A stretch of 64,000 nucleotides of DNA, taken from assembly GCA_026874595.1 (NCBI GenBank), contig CM049316.1:23399839-23463838 (forward strand). Direction: 5' to 3'. Shown one piece after another: positions 37,600 to 48,985 of this stretch. Source of the stretch: Sipunculus nudus (taxonomy: Eukaryota; Annelida; Sipuncula; Golfingiida; Sipunculidae). Numbering within the stretch: the stretch's first letter is position 1; the number at the start of each line of letters is the position of its first letter. The notes under the pieces are model-generated. The model was given only the letters and a program-made list of their open reading frames with translations, was not told where the DNA came from and made no database searches. Position numbers and translations under genes: made by a program.

Positions 37600-37995
37600 G
37601 GCCCTCCTATTCAGTCGTGACACAAGCCAAATTGAGAACCGCCCTGAAAGACCAAGCCACGCCTTATAATCGTTTCTCCGCATACAGTCAGCAGGCAAAC
37701 AACAGGCAGAAATCTCCCATGCATGCAGAACAATATACGAATATATTGGGTTATTACGGTTATTATGTGTGTATTTCACACGTGGTATGTGTCGTTGGAG
37801 AGATAAGAAACTTATTAAAATGTTTATTTGAAGAGCCACGATACTTGTAAGCAATGAGGCGTTGTGAAAAATGAAGAAAATATTTGCATCCTCATGGGGC
37901 CTTATCCAGCGTTCCTCAGAGTTAGATAACCAGGCACTCTGGCAGGCCAGTGATCTGGCCATAATGTCAGAGGGCCGATCTGGCGCTAATGCCAA
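37600..37995. repeat. Solitary diverged copy of part of the satellite monomer
   Basis: Words in the same order as the monomer: agtcgtgacacaagcca, acaacaggcagaaatc, cttattaaaatgttta, atacttgtaagcaatgaggc, aaaaatgaagaaaatatttg, catcctcatgg, gcactctgg, atgtcagagggcc. Compare 560-635 and equivalents in the array. It lies about 10 kb outside the array, is far more diverged than any array copy, and lacks the G tract. Confidence 0.7.
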
Positions 37996-39061
37996 GTTTG
38001 CCCTAATTCCTACACTAATACCTACAGTAATTCATTTCCTATCAATACCACCATAGTCACATTATGGGAGCTTGATGGAGGTCAACCATACAACAAAAAA
38101 GCTTCAGAAAGCGCTTCATAATTCTCAAAATTTTAATACTGAAAAATTTAAGTGATATCTGCTTCCCATTGATTATAAGTCAGTATTATTAATGCATGGA
38201 ACTACTTTAGCGACAGAATATTTGCTGCCTTGAAAACACATGGACTAATAATAAGTCATCCTCTTTCTTAATATTGTTAATCTCAGTTTATGTTGGATGG
38301 GGTGCCACTGTTTAAGCAAACATACTTGATAATTTTTCCGCTAGGTTTTGATTATATTGGGATGCGATTATATATTTCAGTCAGCTGCTACTTGAACTTC
38401 GTGTTACATTTGTTCTCTGTCTCCACCATTATCAGTACCAGATCTATATTGGCTGAGCAAGGTGCAGCCCAGGGCCTGATAACACAGGGCCTGCTGAGAT
38501 ATAAATAACCATTAATTTTATCACAATGATAATAAAAAAAGAGTATCTAAAATAATGTGTAGTCAAAAATAAAAAATCAGGAACAACAAGAGGACATCTT
38601 CAATAGTTCAATAACTAATCAGTGATTATAACTTTATAGACAAACTTTTCTAAGTATTACACTTATCTAATTTTATTAAGTAAGGCAGAGTATGAGGTCT
38701 GTATTTTTCATGATATGATCAGATTCTAGTAGACATGGATCTACCAGTGATTACCACTGTGTCCATGTGCAGAGCCTGCAGTCTTTATATATATAATCTG
38801 TAATTGTTCTTTTCACATGTTACTGCGCAAGTTTCAAACAAGAATTGTTTATACCTGATCATAAGCAACCCAATTATCTATAGAGTATATAAGTTATCAC
38901 TACAGGCTGGCGTTACATCTTTGTATATAGACAACCTTTGTTTTTTACGTTGTCATTCTGTTATTAACATTATGATTCATATATCCACACCGAGATCACA
39001 ACATCAGAAAACGATATATGTATAACATATACTATTGTATAAAAAGTTTTATGACACATAC
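37996..39061 (-). other. Intron of the minus-strand host gene (with the interval 37450-37599)
   Basis: No exon-like frame with splice sites seen. AT-rich. The satellite-like fragment at 37.6-38.0 kb lies in the same intron. Confidence 0.4.
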
Positions 39062-39257
39062 CCGGTTTCAAACTCCTATACAACCATCCGTTTACTTCTC
39101 CAAGCTTGATAGGTTGCCCGCCATAGCTATATTGACCAAACTTTTGAACTGGCTGCAGTTTACTTGTCTCGGGTGAAATGGATCCTACAATGATCCACCT
39201 CCGCAAACTCGTGGCCATTATTTTTAAATGCATGCCATCCATGAATGTAGGGCTTTG
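39062..39257 (-). CDS. Host gene, internal exon (196 bp, phase 0 to 1)
   Basis: The strongest exon of the window. The acceptor has a long pyrimidine tract (tgttttttttccctgtttcttcag before 39257, given here in part) and the donor is GG then gtatgt at 39061. The frame is fully open: QSPTFMDGMHLKIMATSL, then RRWIIVGSISPETSKLQPVQ, KFGQYSYGGQPIKLG and EVNGWLYRSLKP. It begins in phase 0, matching the exon at 41104-41250, and ends with one base, matching the exon at 37449. Mixed polar and aromatic composition, no signal peptide or membrane segment. I do not recognise the family. Confidence 0.75.
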
Positions 39258-41103
39258 CTGAAGAAACAGGGAAAAAAAACAGAATCAAAGTCTTGTATCA
39301 TAAATATTAATTATTATTACATTATTGTTACATTTTACCAAACAGAATTCTGGCTTAGAACCATTTTGAAATGTAACTTTATCGCGATTGGCATTAAGCA
39401 ATCTATGTTCACGTCTATAACAATATCCGTAATATATTACACCAAAGATTAATTAGTTTGCGTGGGATTTGCTCAGTCGTCAAATATAAATAGCCTCCCA
39501 TGTAAAATATTGGTTTGTAAAGGCAGAGTTCAAACAGGATAAATCAAGAGGTCGATATTTTTCATTGTGGTGGGGATACATTTTGGTGAATGATGCATGC
39601 TGGTGAAAAATGAATGGAGGTGAATGAAGTGGCAATTTTTTAAGAACCAAACGCATAATGATTCATCAACATTGATTGCCCTCGAGAAAAGATTTCCTAA
39701 CATAAGACACACGGTTTCAAAAATGAATTTTTGCAAGGATAGACGGTGCAGCCTTTAAGTCAATAGCAGTCATTACTTATTAGTATAGTTCAATAGCAAA
39801 TACCAAATTTCTGAAGTCGGTATATCTGCCAAGCTGTTTTATACTGCAAAAAGCTACTAAATTGTAAGAGTCGTCATTCTTTGAAAATATGGAAATCGAT
39901 GACCATAAATAAAAAATAGGGTACTCCACGTATATTGGTTAAAACAGTATTGGTGTTAAAAAGATATTGTAAAATGGTCAGAACTCTTCATGGCCAACTG
40001 CAAAATCATAATTTCGTCCTGAGGGAATAAGCCCTTCCGGAATCATAACCATATTTTTACCTCTTATGTAAAATTGGAATATAGTCAGATGTACAAGGTA
40101 TATCATGTGTATCTCAGAATAAATATTGTGTTGAGAAAAAAAAAACATTCTGAAATGTTCTGTATTGTGAATTTTTCCTACTATACTGCAGCAGATATCA
40201 CAGGCACTGGAAATTTTCCATCATGCTTATGTGTATAATTATCTGAAGCATGAACCGATGTATTATTTATCTTGCTTGCCAGGTATGGTATTCATAACAA
40301 ACGGTACAAAATAGTGTTTCTTGCTAGGTAATGTCATCTAAAAGGTAATTAAATATATGTATATTGATGTATCTACATTTTGTGAAAGAGGCTGCTGTAA
40401 TGTGCATTGTTGATTTTTTTGGCATTGGTTAATGAGATGTTTAGGTCCACACAGTGGACGGCTTGACTTTCAATTGTCTTGATGAAAGATGTTTACGTTT
40501 GAAAGCGGATCTTATTGCTTCAAATATTAACGGATATCACAGGAATACATGAAAGCATATTTATACCGAATCTTATTTTTACCAGGACCTTCCCAGGACT
40601 TAATTCTCTGTTATCGTAGTATAGAATCTTGGCCGCTGACATGGTTAGGATTTTGAAATCAGGCTTTAGTCAAAGGCCTCTGTATCTTATTTCAGGGAAA
40701 CATTCGTATAGGGGTTCACTTAGCGAAAGTGGTAATTGTGAAACAAAACAATATTGAATAGATCAATTATAGTGAATGAGACCTCACCAGTTTTACTAAT
40801 GGGAGCTTTTGCTTTTATCCCTCAGAAGAAATCTTTAGGTGTGACAAACATCGCATTAAACTCTCTGTTGTTAATATACAACATTTGGAAGGGCTTAAGA
40901 GCACTTTATGGCCTTACATTTAGTATACATGCATTTGGCGCATTTGGTAACGTCTGGATTGGTTTCATGTTCGTTGTGCATTTTGTGTGCGCATTAAAGG
41001 TTTATGGTCGTTGAATTGCAACTAATCTAACATTTAGAAGGAGATTTTACTGTGGCTAAAGTTCTAGTTGTAATGATATTTATTGTTTAAATACAGGTCT
41101 TAC
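39258..41103 (-). other. Intron of the minus-strand host gene
   Basis: 1846 bp between two phase-0 exon ends. AT-rich with no clear repeat family. The plus-strand frame near 40754 starts with a non-ATG codon and has no other support. Confidence 0.55.
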
Positions 41104-41250
41104 CTCAGGAAACTTTTTATTCCATGAATCGTTGAATTTCTCCTCCAGCTGCTCGACAGACATTCCATCCGAAAGCTGGTCCACTACTGCTGTAAAAAAG
41201 CTATGTTTTCTTTCAGCTAGACCTTTCTGTTCCTCCTTTTTACATGCTTC
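41104..41250 (-). CDS. Host gene, internal exon (49 codons, phase 0 to 0)
   Basis: The acceptor is ttttcgacttttag before 41250 and the donor is GAG then gtaaga at 41103, both close to consensus. The 147 bp are open in one frame and encode a charged, helix-favouring segment: EACKKEEQKGLAERKHSFF, TAVVDQLSDGMSVEQLEEKF, NDSWNKKFPE. Lys/Glu richness and regular Leu spacing suggest a helical or coiled-coil region. It joins in frame to the mini-exon at 45236-45267 upstream and to 39062-39257 downstream. Family not recognised. Confidence 0.75.
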
Positions 41251-42095
41251 CTAAAAGTCGAAAATATATGTTGTTGTGTAGTTATTTTTCCTCAATATAT
41301 ACCTATTGGTAGGAAAAACAAAGCCAGACAAGACAGGATATGTTTAAATTTGCATTAAGTTTAAAAAAGAGGGTTTAATAAATGACTGTTTGACCTCTGG
41401 TGGAAATTTTGAAATCAGAGATTCAAGAGGCAGAGTACACACGTTCATCCACCCGCGTGCGTTGAAAACATGAGCAGACGACCTGAGAGCATCCCCTCAC
41501 CGACAGTATTCAGAAACTGTACAACTGGAATTTGTCACTTCAACTCCAGTTAAATCATAATAAAATATAACAGTTTGAATATTCACATTGTATTAAGTAT
41601 TATATACATTCGTATACATATGTGTGTATGTGCATGTATATTTGTATGTAAGAATATGTAATTTTGTGTGTATATTTGCACACGTATGTGGTTATATGTA
41701 TAGTATTATATGAATTTATTTACATATGTGTGCTCTCAGCGGAGCCGATCAACACCTGGCGCCACCCAATATGCATAATATTGATACCTACTCCTATCCT
41801 GATAGCTACTCCTATACCTGTTCGGAATCTTCCAAATTTTAAATATCCTTCTTGTTATCTTCTTGGATACTATCCAAAACACATTTTCCCTAGGACGACA
41901 TCCAAAAGGTATTATTAATTTTATACCTATACGATGTACATCTCTTTTTTCTCAAGCATCGTCGATCGACATATGTATACTTTCCATATTATTATATCAG
42001 TCAGTGACCGATCTTGTGGTTTTATGGGAAACAGCGGCAATACTGCCTGTGTATTTGGCCTTTTTTCACATTTCTTACACATACTACGCAGACTA
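41251..42095. other. Intronic sequence upstream of the LINE remnant
   Basis: AT-rich with TATG/TGTA-rich simple sequence at 41580-41720 and a small repetition of tacctactcctat / agctactcctat near 41786-41815. The plus-strand frames here do not resemble a LINE ORF1. Confidence 0.4.
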
Positions 42096-44523
42096 CTTTG
42101 AAGTTTATTCTCTAAATGTAAGAGGACTTAGAAATAAGTAAAAACGGACCAAAGTTTTTCTGTGGTTTCAAGCCAAGCGGCCGGGCTTGATATTTCTCCA
42201 AGAAACATACAGTTCAGTTGAATGTGAACAAATATGGGAAGCTGAATAGGGGTCACCACTATGAGCATAGGGGTCGCCACTCTGTTTCCACATAGATATG
42301 ATATATTTATAATCAATACTAACATAGAGCAAAATGGAAGGTTCATAGCACTGGACTGTACCATGGAAGATGTGATTTTTTTCCTGAATGTATATATGCT
42401 GACCAAAGACTATACACACTTACAATGTGCTCTCTTCAGAGATATATTATCTATACTGAATTTGAATTGCGATAAGAATATTATCTTAAATTGTTATTTC
42501 AATATAACGCTTAATCCGGAACTTGACAAAAGCGGAGGGTCTGATGAACCACAATCTCCATACAGAAACTTAGTTAATACTTTTCTTGAAGATTCTAATT
42601 CTATAGATGTATGGCGAACTTTTCATCCAAACAAACATATTTTTACTAAAATACAGAAAACTGAACAGAATAAAGACTTGACTACTAGTTTATGCCAAAT
42701 TTTCTTTCACCTAAATTTCTGTTGATATGATACCAGCGATATTCACGGATCATAGTTTAATTTTTCTTAAGTTAAGTATTAATGAAGCATCTAAAAGGGG
42801 CCCGCGTTTTTGAAAATTTAATAACACTTTGTTAAAAGATGTAGAATTCTGTGAGGGGATCAGGTCACTTGTAAAAGAGAATATAGAGCTATATAGATTT
42901 GAACCAAATAAATAACTATATGGGACTCATTAAAATGTGTCATACGCGGTTTTTCAATCAAATACTCAAAACAGAAATCTAAAAACGCCCATCGAAAGCA
43001 GATTCAATTGGAAACTAAGATACGCCGTTTGTCACACACTCTTGATAGCAGTCCAAATCTACAAACTCTAAACAGAATAGAAACTTTAAGAACAGAACTA
43101 GAGCAAATATACGAACAAAAAGCCAGAGGTGTATTATGAGAACACGCATTCGATGGTGCGAGGAAGACGAGAAAAATACAAAATACTTTTTCGCCATGGA
43201 ATGTAGAAATTATAAACAAAACGACTAAATTACGCAGAGGTCGAGGTATAATTACAGAGGGAGAAATAATTTTACAAGAATGTCAAAGTTTCTTTGCGAA
43301 TTTATATAAATCTTCTGACCCTTATGTTGACGATAGTGATTTCCTATTTAAACAGGCAGAAATACCTAAACCTACTGAGGAAGATAGACTGTCATTAGAT
43401 TCTGAAATAACAACTGAAAAATGCTCATCAGGCTTAATTCAAACGAAAAATGGAAAAACGCCTGGACTAGATGGATTAACCACTGAATTCTATAAATTTT
43501 TCTGGGATGAATTAAAATATCCATTTACAGAATCACTTCAATATTCTTTTCAGCAAGGCACTTTATCAGTTGAACAAAGAAGGGCAGTTATATCACTAAT
43601 CCCGAAAAAATGGAAAAGAAAGAACATATATAAAAAATGGAGACCTAAATCCTATAATGAATCGTTGAAATTAATTTGGCTAAAAAGATATTTACAATCA
43701 CGTACTGCAAGATGGAAAACAATGCTGGACAATTCTTCTTCAATACAATTCCCATGGGCCTAAAATATATAATTTACAGCAGGTGTCATATGTCCCTGCC
43801 AGAACATCTGCCATTGTTTTACAGAAACGTATTCAATATTTTGACCAAACTGAAAAAAATACAGCCCGCTTCTAAAGAAGACGTCAAGAAAGAAATAATT
43901 TGGTTTAATAACAACATACATATAGAAGTTCCCAAATTGGTACAAAACTGGAATAAAACTATTTGGGGACATCATAGACGAGAAAGGGTTTTTCCCTTTC
44001 CACTAGTGCATTGTAAGACAAATTTGGGATCGAGGTCAACTACATTACATTCCATGGATTTAAATGTTCTTTATTAATGTAATGGAAAAACCTACTTCGC
44101 AGTGATAAAAAATTGTGTACAACAGCAGATTATATATTTAATTTACAAATCCCCGGGGACATCCATTCCATAAATAAATTGTCATGCAAATTAATAAGCA
44201 AATAGTTAATTCTTTCAAAACATGAATACCCCTCGACAGTACAGAAAAAGAGCGATGAGCTGAACATCCCGTAAAGCCGAAGAGGAGACATTGATACACA
44301 AGTGCTGTATTTGTTTGGACGTAACAAAATTCTTGGAAGAGTTTATTAACTGGCTTGAACAGCTTGATGAGTTTGACATATTATTCGGAAGATACAATGA
44401 TTATAAAAAACAATACTTTAAACACTGTCTTTATTTAGGAAGATATTTCATCAATGTAAACAGATATAAGGAAAAAACTATTTCACAAACGGTTTTCAAG
44501 ACCTTTTTTAAAAATCCACAATA
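42096..44523 (+). pseudogene. Tx1/L1-like LINE ORF2 remnant, RT core deleted
   Basis: Pieces of a single ORF2 read in order with stops and frameshifts. APE endonuclease: YSLNVRGL (42106-), FLQETYS, then in another frame GVATLFP, RFIALDCTMED, NCYFNITLNPELDKSGG (GDFN lost) and IDVWRTFHPNKHIFTKI. Linker: degenerate KGPAFLK (cf. rGpgfWK). RT entry: LRRGRGIITEGEIIL, SFFANLYKSSD, KNGKTPGLDGLTTEFYKFFW (43449-) and QRRAVISLIPKK...WRPKSYN (to about 43656). The frame then jumps directly to a C-terminal segment, ESLKLIWLKRYLQ, with FYRNVFNILTKL, IIWFNNNIHI and at 44291-44524 FDILFGRYNDYKKQYFKHC. The palm with the catalytic aspartates is absent. It lies inside an intron of the minus-strand gene. Clade call is from motifs only. 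Confidence 0.8.
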
Positions 44524-45235
44524 ATGTCGAATATCATCTCATTTTAAAAAGACCAGGAACTGGATGTCTGGAAGAAAATATTGTCTACTCTTTAAATAGG
44601 TACTCATCGTATGTGCATCGATTCAGAACATGCATATTTATAAGTCTGTCAATCAATATGTTCATATATATAAATTTGTATACTTCTTTAAAAGAGCTTA
44701 TTTACTTAAAAATTAAATTTCATACTGACTGTTTGTACTTTGCTTGTTTTTGATTATATCTATTTATTAAATTATTCTCCCAATCAGGACCAGATCGGGC
44801 TGTGAGCTTCAAATAATATTAAAAGATTAAGATGAATATTTCCATGAATATCCTGAACAATTACAAAGAAAACTGCCATGTTATGTTAAAGCGATCTTGT
44901 GTATGAGGCGAAAAAAACCATCAAACCACAAAAAAATATGACCTGGTTTAGTGACCTTAATATTGTCTATGTACATTACTCATTTGTAAGAATATGTATA
45001 TATATGTCACTTATGTATAAGAATGTTATAGCAGTGTATATATCCGTGTTTCAAAAAATTGGTTACATTATTACTGTTTCAATATTTGACGAATTGGATG
45101 TCGATGATGATATTTGAAAAAAAGATTTGATTAATATTTCTGAGACATCAATAAAAAAAGCTATGAGTCAAAGATTTTCTTTCAAAGATTTTTTTTTCTT
45201 TTTTTCGGACGTACATTGTGAAAATATCAGCTTAC
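44524..45235. other. Intronic AT-rich sequence
   Basis: Nothing recognisable. The T-rich stretch at 45178-45205 lies just downstream (minus strand) of the mini-exon donor. Confidence 0.45.
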
Positions 45236-45267
45236 CATTACATCTTCCATTGACTTCTGAAGGTTCA
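45236..45267 (-). CDS. Host gene, mini-exon (32 bp, phase 1 to 0)
   Basis: Minus strand: acceptor cgctttcatattgcag before 45267 and a near-perfect donor (ATG then gtaagc) at 45235. After two bases completing a codon it encodes NLQKSMEDVM, which runs on in frame into EACKKEEQ of the next exon, continuing the same charged helical character. Its short length makes it the least certain of the internal exons; phase match and strong splice sites are the support. The exon before it, which must end in phase 1, was not found in the window. Confidence 0.55.
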
Positions 45268-46299
45268 CTGCAATATGAAAGCGTTATGAGTAATTCAAAT
45301 TCTTAATTTCCAACAGAAATATTACTACATGGATTGTTTTGGTGTTTTGAAGGACTGGGGCCTTTTTATCGGGGAATCATTATATATTGTGGAACGTTCA
45401 TATTTTACATGCACATATTAGAATACATGCGAGGTTTTAAGTCTTCTTTGAAAAATGTAACATAGGTTGTAATAGAGCTAATCAGATGTGGATTAGGTCA
45501 AATTGTAATTAGGTGTGATAACGAACACCCAAAAATTTTATTAAAATTCGTTGTGTGGGTTTATTAGCTCTGTGTAGGAATAGAAGCTGTTGCATATGCA
45601 AAAAAAGGCCGCCACAGAATACATTAATTTACACTATTCAGTCACAATGCCGACTATATACCTATACACAAGTAATATTATACATATCAGATGGGTTCAG
45701 TGATACTGTCATACAGATAGAACAGTAGAGCTGTTCATCTGCCCATAGGTGTTATTTATCACTCCAAGGACAACAGTTAGAACTGTGACCACTGTGATCA
45801 ATGCTCAGTACAATTATAACATAATTAAATGCCCTACACGCCATTGGTTCGTTTTATAACGGTATTTAAACTGCTTTTGTTATTTTTGCATATTAATATT
45901 AGTTTTATTATTTTTTTCTATAAACATTCACATTTTAATTTAAATATTCCCAAAGCACGAAACTGTTTGTAATCCATATCAGAACACCTGGAAGCGAAAG
46001 GATAGCATTGACCACATTATTACACATTAAATATGTGGTCATTTGCAATTAATAATAGTTACATGTTAATATTTAATGAAATTATTAATATATATTTTAA
46101 AAGGAACCTCGATACGTTACCGACCTGTTTACAAAGACCATGTTAATATTTCCCGGGATAGGTATAATAAATTTCTTGATATATGTGGAATAAAATCAAA
46201 ATCTTCAAATCAATTTGTCATATATCTTACGAATATTGCTAGACTCCAGCTCATGCAACATTATGAAGCGAAGTATGGAGAAACGATTGTTAATGGGCT
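45268..46299. other. Non-coding interval with one unrecognised plus-strand frame
   Basis: Mostly unremarkable AT-rich DNA. At 46076-46303 an ATG-started 75-codon plus frame encodes KGTSIRYRPVYKDHVNISRD, RYNKFLDICGI, QFVIYLTNIARLQLMQHYE and ends at TGA just where a dispersed repeat starts. An acceptor-like attttaaaag lies inside its start. It could be a last exon or a transposon scrap; I do not recognise it. Confidence 0.3.
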
Positions 46300-47230
46300 A
46301 TGACGCTCATCTGAAATCGACATACTGGAGACACATGCATTAATTTCTGATGTTATGATCTGCTGAAAATATTGGAAAATGAACCTTTAACTATGGGTAG
46401 AATGACCCCCAGAGTGTTCAAGATCATGCTTTTGTTAATATTCCATAGAAAAAAGGTTAAAACGACATCAGGGCTTTCAAGCAGATTTTACTAGGAACTC
46501 CCTAGATGCTCAGTTGGAAGTTTCTACGTCAAGCATCTACAATTTGTGCCCGTCTGTCTAATAGGGAGCCTATGTCATGTTCTTTCAAATAGCTCGCTGA
46601 ATATAGGCCACACTGACAATCTTTCAGGTTTCCAAGCAATTTTTACAGGAACCTTCCTGGATCTTAATCAAATTAGAAGTTTGTAGGTGCAACTTTAGCC
46701 AATAATGCATATCTGATGTATATGGTGCTCAAATCATGTTCCTTCATCTATCTTGCACAATAAAGGTGACAGTGATATTATTTCAGGAGCAACTATGATT
46801 TGCCCATGACTTCTCTGGATCTTACGTTAGAAGATTCTAGGGGCAGCGGATACATAATGTGCCCCTTGTGACTCACCATTTGCTCAAAATCAGGTTTTCA
46901 GCCTGCAGTTTTTCAAGGCGATTTGCCTAGGACTTCCCTTGATGTACAGTTAGAAGATTCTAGGTGCAAGAGTAATATTTTGAACCCTGTCCGACTGTCT
47001 GGGTGCTTACAATCATGTTTTGGACAGTAGCTCTCAGAATAAAGGTCACCATAACTAAATTCCAGGTTTCCAAGGAAATTTGCCAAATACTTTCCTGGAT
47101 TTTACGTTAGAAGATTCTATGGGTAAAGGATACACTTTGTGCCCCCTCTGACTCTCTGGGGGCTAAACAAAATCGTGTTTTTGGCTCAAAGTTCGCAAAA
47201 TATAGGTCACCATGACCTACTTTCAGTTAC
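46300..47230. mobile_element. Dispersed tandem-core element, copy B
   Basis: Starts tatgacgctcatctgaaa, homologous to the start at 34579. The following ~900 bp are units of ~145-165 bp with the words tcac..tgac, tttcaggtttccaag, gatttgcc, gatcttac/gatgtacagttagaag and ttctaggtgcaa. Unit markers lie near 46602, 46753, 47042 and 47203. The tail is not clear. Confidence 0.5.
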
Positions 47231-47409
47231 AAGTTTCTAGGTCTAACGACGACGGTTTGTGCTGTATTAACTGCCGGACTGCTTCCTTTATAGTTCTAAA
47301 AAATAATAAAAAAAAATGCGTAAAAATTATTTTAAAAAATACAGGTAGCGCTACCATTTTCTATATGCATGATAAAATCATGGGAATCAATGGATAAGAC
47401 ATTCAATAT

Positions 47410-48216
47410 TCAGATACATGATCTTATATAACTTTTACCTCCTATGGTTGGGAGACGCATTCTCAGGGATATGGCCGAATGGTCTGAGACCGTAGTCTTT
47501 AGTATACCAGCAGACAGGGTTGAATCTGTCAGGAATTCAGAAATCAAAAAGAAATCAATTCTTGACTTTGGGACTTCTTTTCCTTTTTCTTTTTTATAAT
47601 GTGTGTAGCCCCTATCGTCTTTATTCATTTCTCTCCAAATATCAACCATATTATTTTCGTCCATTATTTTTCTAACGTATTCTACGGTTTTCTTCTTGTA
47701 AGTGATCGTTTCATTTGGCTGGTCTTTTTTTTTATCCATGATAAAATTGAAGTCTCCACCTATGATGTAGCCTTCATATTTTATATCTATTTTTTTGGGG
47801 AAATGCAGTGCTTTCTCAAAAAGATGGCTGAAAAACTCTGTTAAGTCGTATTCAGTTGGAGCATGGAGGTTAACCAAAATAACTCGCAGATTACGAATTG
47901 TACAATCCATGACGATGAACTTTCTCTTCTCCTCGTCTATGTGGATTCCGTATACGCCATCGAGTACACACTTTTTAATCAGCAAGGCAACTCCTCCTTT
48001 TTTACTTCTGCCATGACTAAACCATATCTCATATTCCTTACTCCAATCAAGTTTCCATTTCTCTTCACAGTCCCGAGTGCTATGTGTCTCCTGCAGCATA
48101 ATAATATCGGACACATTTTTCTTAAGCCACTCAAATACTTTCTTTCTTTTTTCCTCTTCTTTCATTCCCCCAGTGTTCAGTGATAATATATGAATATCAT
48201 TATCGTTATCTCCCAT
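47410..48216 (-). CDS. LINE-type APE endonuclease domain, intact, without reverse transcriptase
   Basis: Open minus-strand frame. The first true ATG is at 48216 (the frame also runs on upstream without a better ATG), giving about 268 residues. It shows the whole APE/exonuclease-III-like fold of non-LTR retrotransposons: HILSLNTGGM (Asn), IIMLQETHST (catalytic Glu), SHGRSKKGGVALLI, IVMDCTIRNLRVILVNLHAP, IIGGDFNFIMD (Asp-x-Asn), MVDIWREMN, KSRIDFFLIS and the C-terminal TVSDHSAISLRMRL (Asp-His pair). It resembles the N-terminal part of Tx1/L1-like ORF2. After SDHSAISL the frame ends within about 20 residues and no RT follows. Enzyme role if made: target-DNA nicking. No stop or frameshift is present, unlike the LINE at 42 kb. 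Confidence 0.8.
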   Translation of the reverse strand: MGDNDNDIHILSLNTGGMKEEEKRKKVFEWLKKNVSDIIMLQETHSTRDCEEKWKLDWSKEYEIWFSHGRSKKGGVALLIKKCVLDGVYGIHIDEEKRKFIVMDCTIRNLRVILVNLHAPTEYDLTEFFSHLFEKALHFPKKIDIKYEGYIIGGDFNFIMDKKKDQPNETITYKKKTVEYVRKIMDENNMVDIWREMNKDDRGYTHYKKEKGKEVPKSRIDFFLISEFLTDSTLSAGILKTTVSDHSAISLRMRLPTIGGKSYIRSCI

Positions 48217-48291
48217 CTTCAAATATCTTTTGTTGTTCAGAAACTGGTTGATATTATCGTGTTCAGAACGAGGTATAACACTAGCTATCAA

Positions 48292-48940
48292 ATATCAAAG
48301 ACTAGGCGATGACATCTAGCCTATATTGAAAATATTTGCTCAAGGATGTTCAAGAGGTATGGTTAAGTTCATTCTGCATTTACCAGAAACCGTGCCGTAT
48401 TAGCTTGGTGGCAAAACCGCAGAATTTACGAGCTTTTTCAATCCTTGTCTTAGGACGACAGTTGCCTTTATCTTTCAAACCTGTATATGTGAGAGAGAAA
48501 AATATTGTTATTATTCTTCTTTTTTTTATTTGTTTACATTAGTTTAAAAAGGAAAAAGAAGAATATTATCCTAAGAGAGTGATATTGCATTTAAAATACG
48601 TAGACATATAATGACATGTATATTAATACATATAGGGAAATGAATAATAGAAATTCAGAACACAAGATATTTCAAAATGTGATAAGAGGGGTGTAATAAG
48701 GGCTTCGTAAAGCGCTTGGCAGATATAACAATAAACATGAGGATATTTGTAAATATAAAATACTCTTCTGAGCTTAATTACAATTAATGTAAAACCTTGT
48801 ACTCTAAACCGTAATTGTTAAATACTGTCTGTGAAATAAAAGAAAGAAAGCGGTTATGGAATTATACGTGTACGGGTGTAGTTTAGCGGTTTTAACATAC
48901 GAATAATAGTATCAGCTCCAGGAATATATATATATTTATA

Positions 48941-48985
<45 letters not shown>

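Noticed and set aside
37576-37995. 139-codon minus-strand ORF
   Set aside because: It lies over the diverged satellite-like segment, has no known motif and no splice support, and sits inside the host intron.
47474-47530. tRNA-Ser-like A box (tggccgaatggtctgag) and B box (gggttgaatctg), possibly a tRNA or SINE head
   Set aside because: The stretch encodes the conserved SDHSAIS endonuclease motif on the minus strand, which explains the word. The arms do not fold into a cloverleaf I can trace.
48217-48291. Extended N-terminus of the endonuclease frame starting at 48291
   Set aside because: The codon there is TTG, not ATG. The first ATG, directly before the domain, is at 48216.
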